Shown here: piece by piece, positions 14,196 through 15,135 of the stretch
Position numbering within the stretch: the stretch's first letter is position 1
Layout: the number at the start of each line of letters is the position of its first letter
Source of the DNA: Sphingobacterium sp. UBA1575
GTDB taxonomy: Bacteria; Bacteroidota; Bacteroidia; Sphingobacteriales; Sphingobacteriaceae
Assembly (NCBI GenBank): GCA_002322865.1
Contig: DCOH01000026.1
Span: 53,779 to 68,913, forward strand
Length of the DNA: 15,135 nucleotides
Reading direction: 5' to 3'
The notes under the pieces: model-generated
What the model was told of the DNA's origin: nothing
Databases searched by the model: none
The model's input: the letters and a program-made list of their open reading frames with translations, nothing else
Translations under genes and position numbers: made by a program

Positions 14196-14718
14196 CATCT
14201 TTGATCTTAAAACTGTTTCCTTCTTTGGCCAATACGATTTCACGATGGTAATCGGTCTGGTAATCACAATCGGATATCACCGATTTTAGGGTAATGCTTT
14301 CCGCATCCTCCTTTATTACATCACAGGTGGATAAGGTAATAGTTCCATAATCTTGACCAGATATTAAAAATCCTACACCAATTCCCGCTAATTTGGTATC
14401 ATAATCTTTCGCATATTTGGCATGGAATTCCGATTCTGTTAAGCCGCCCTCCACATCCAAATCTACATTAGTCGCATCCATTTTATATTGGTAATAAGCT
14501 GGGGTACATAAATTGGCCATGGCATTCATGTCGCCCTTTTTAAAAAATCCTTCCACATTTTCCTTTAACCATACACAGGCAGAGGAATTGTCGATGGCCT
14601 TGGCGGTACTATCGTTAGCCACAGCAACCGAATCCTTCAAAGAATTTTCTGTATTTTTTTTGGTATGCTGACAAGCGGAAAGTCCAATGATCATCAGGGC
14701 GTAAAGGATCTTTTTCAT
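14179..14718 (-). CDS. Small putative lipoprotein, function unknown
   Basis: This 179-residue protein starts MKKILYALMIIGLSACQHTKK. The lipobox LSAC with Cys16 indicates a lipid-anchored protein. A Lys/Ser/Asn-rich tether (to about residue 45) follows, then a compact domain (about 46-179) with WLKENVEGFFKKGDMNAMANLCTPAYYQYKMDA, reminiscent of NTF2-like/DUF3828-type lipoproteins, but I cannot assign a family. Cysteines in SACVWL, NLCTPAY, STCDVI and SDCDYQ might form disulfides in the periplasm. The residues after Cys16 are not the acidic cluster used as a surface-export signal in some Bacteroidota, so a periplasm-facing anchor is more likely. It is transcribed convergently with the serine hydrolase, overlapping it by 17 bases. 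Confidence 0.78.
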   Translation of the reverse strand: MKKILYALMIIGLSACQHTKKNTENSLKDSVAVANDSTAKAIDNSSACVWLKENVEGFFKKGDMNAMANLCTPAYYQYKMDATNVDLDVEGGLTESEFHAKYAKDYDTKLAGIGVGFLISGQDYGTITLSTCDVIKEDAESITLKSVISDCDYQTDYHREIVLAKEGNSFKIKDVKEFD

Positions 14719-14776
14719 GTTGGTAATATTTATTTAACAATAAACGCTGATGCTGCTCGAATGTTTTACCCATATC

Positions 14777-14816
14777 AAAACTCCTCCTATACCACTATTG
14801 AAAGGAGGAGTTTTTT
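14777..14816. terminator. Terminator between the SRPBCC gene fragment and the lipoprotein gene
   Basis: AAAACTCCTCCT (14777-14788) pairs perfectly over 12 bp with AGGAGGAGTTTT (14803-14814) around a 14-base loop. It lies 6 bases beyond the 3' end of the minus-strand SRPBCC gene, so it probably ends that transcript, although the better T run (14811-14816) is on the plus strand. Confidence 0.75.
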
Positions 14817-14821
14817 CAAAT

Positions 14822-15135
14822 TTATTGTTTTTCTAATATTTCTTTCAGGTTGGAAAGGCCAGCATAAAAATCCTTGTTCATATCAAAAAATAAGGACATG
14901 ATATTGAAGGGGTAGGGCATTTTCCCATCGATTTCCCAAATCACTTTCGTGCTTGTGGAATCAATTGGCGTGGTAGATATGAATGATTTATTGGCATCTC
15001 CGGTACCATTAAAGAATAAATCCATATCCACACGTTTTCCTTCGTCTAATTTGGTCAGCACCTGTTTTCCATCACCCACTTTTTTGCTTTTCCAGGTATA
15101 GGTAAAACCTACGGTTCCATCTTCACCTTCATAAT
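14822..15135 (-). CDS. SRPBCC/polyketide cyclase-like protein, C-terminal part (5' end outside window)
   Basis: The frame is open from its stop at 14822 to the right window edge, giving about 104 visible residues; the GTG at 15079 is internal, not the start. The visible part begins YEGEDGTVGFTYTWKSKKVGDGKQVLTKLDEGKRVDMDLFF, a pattern typical of SRPBCC 'polyketide cyclase/dehydrase' proteins (DGTVG.xYxWxSxxxVGxGxxxI). It ends with the long C-terminal helix FNIMSLFFDMNKDFYAGLSNLKEILEK. It is unrelated in detail to the AHSA1-type gene at 7816. The ligand and role are unknown. A hairpin terminator follows immediately. Confidence 0.8.
   Translation of the reverse strand, partial: YEGEDGTVGFTYTWKSKKVGDGKQVLTKLDEGKRVDMDLFFNGTGDANKSFISTTPIDSTSTKVIWEIDGKMPYPFNIMSLFFDMNKDFYAGLSNLKEILEKQ

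Noticed and set aside
14731..14750. TTTATT...AATAAA inverted repeat upstream of the lipoprotein gene
   Set aside because: Very short, A/T only, likely chance in an AT-rich spacer.
14665..14901. 78-aa plus-strand frame spanning the lipoprotein start and the terminator
   Set aside because: It runs through a 12-bp terminator hairpin and antisense to two better-supported genes, with no family resemblance.
15077..15079. GTG as the start of the last minus-strand gene
   Set aside because: The frame continues upstream to the window edge with SRPBCC-like sequence, so the GTG is an internal valine.
1..15135. CRISPR array, tRNA, rRNA, phage or defence system
   Set aside because: No regularly spaced repeats, no cloverleaf or rRNA-like sequence, and no nuclease, integrase or toxin-antitoxin genes were recognised.

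Overview
The window looks like a chromosomal segment of a Bacteroidota bacterium, most likely Sphingobacteriaceae (Sphingobacterium or Pedobacter-like). The evidence is low GC with A/T-rich spacers, almost no Shine-Dalgarno sequences, TAnnTTTG-type -7 boxes, a carboxypeptidase-regulatory/plug-type outer membrane beta-barrel protein, a secreted GH92 alpha-mannosidase, and the futalosine menaquinone gene mqnC. No phage, integrase, transposase, CRISPR, tRNA or rRNA is visible. Most of the window is ordinary housekeeping and envelope/metabolic content.

Layout. Positions 2-5562 (+): the 3' part of an outer membrane beta-barrel/TonB-receptor-like protein, coupled by a TAATG stop/start overlap to an MDR quinone oxidoreductase, then a secreted GH92 alpha-1,2-mannosidase-like enzyme. 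Two convergent hairpin terminators (5586-5656) close this block and the opposing one. Positions 5706-7704 (-): mqnC, then scpB (TTG start), then a 58-codon very acidic protein at 5706-5882 that is easily missed because of its size. Positions 7816-10862 (+): an AHSA1-type SRPBCC protein with an unusually strong Shine-Dalgarno, a DctA-type dicarboxylate symporter, and a DadA-like FAD oxidoreductase whose start codon directly abuts the U-tract of the dctA terminator. Positions 11062-12258 (-): a secreted, degenerate WG-repeat-like protein of unknown function. Positions 12542-14195 (+): a YkvA/DUF1232 membrane protein and a secreted class C beta-lactamase-fold serine hydrolase. Positions 14179-15135 (-): a small lipoprotein and, cut by the window edge, a second SRPBCC protein.

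The most unexplained signal is a pair of diverged direct repeats of about 135 bp (10899-11037 and 12302-12435). Each ends in a hairpin with the same GAGGTTG/CAACCTC stem, and they bracket the WG-like gene. They behave like two paralogous small-RNA or repeat units read on the minus strand. Other points worth checking are the acidic micro-protein, the possible leaderless start of mqnC, the strong Shine-Dalgarno at 7804-7811, and the terminator/start-codon abutment at 9657. I found no convincing new multi-gene system.
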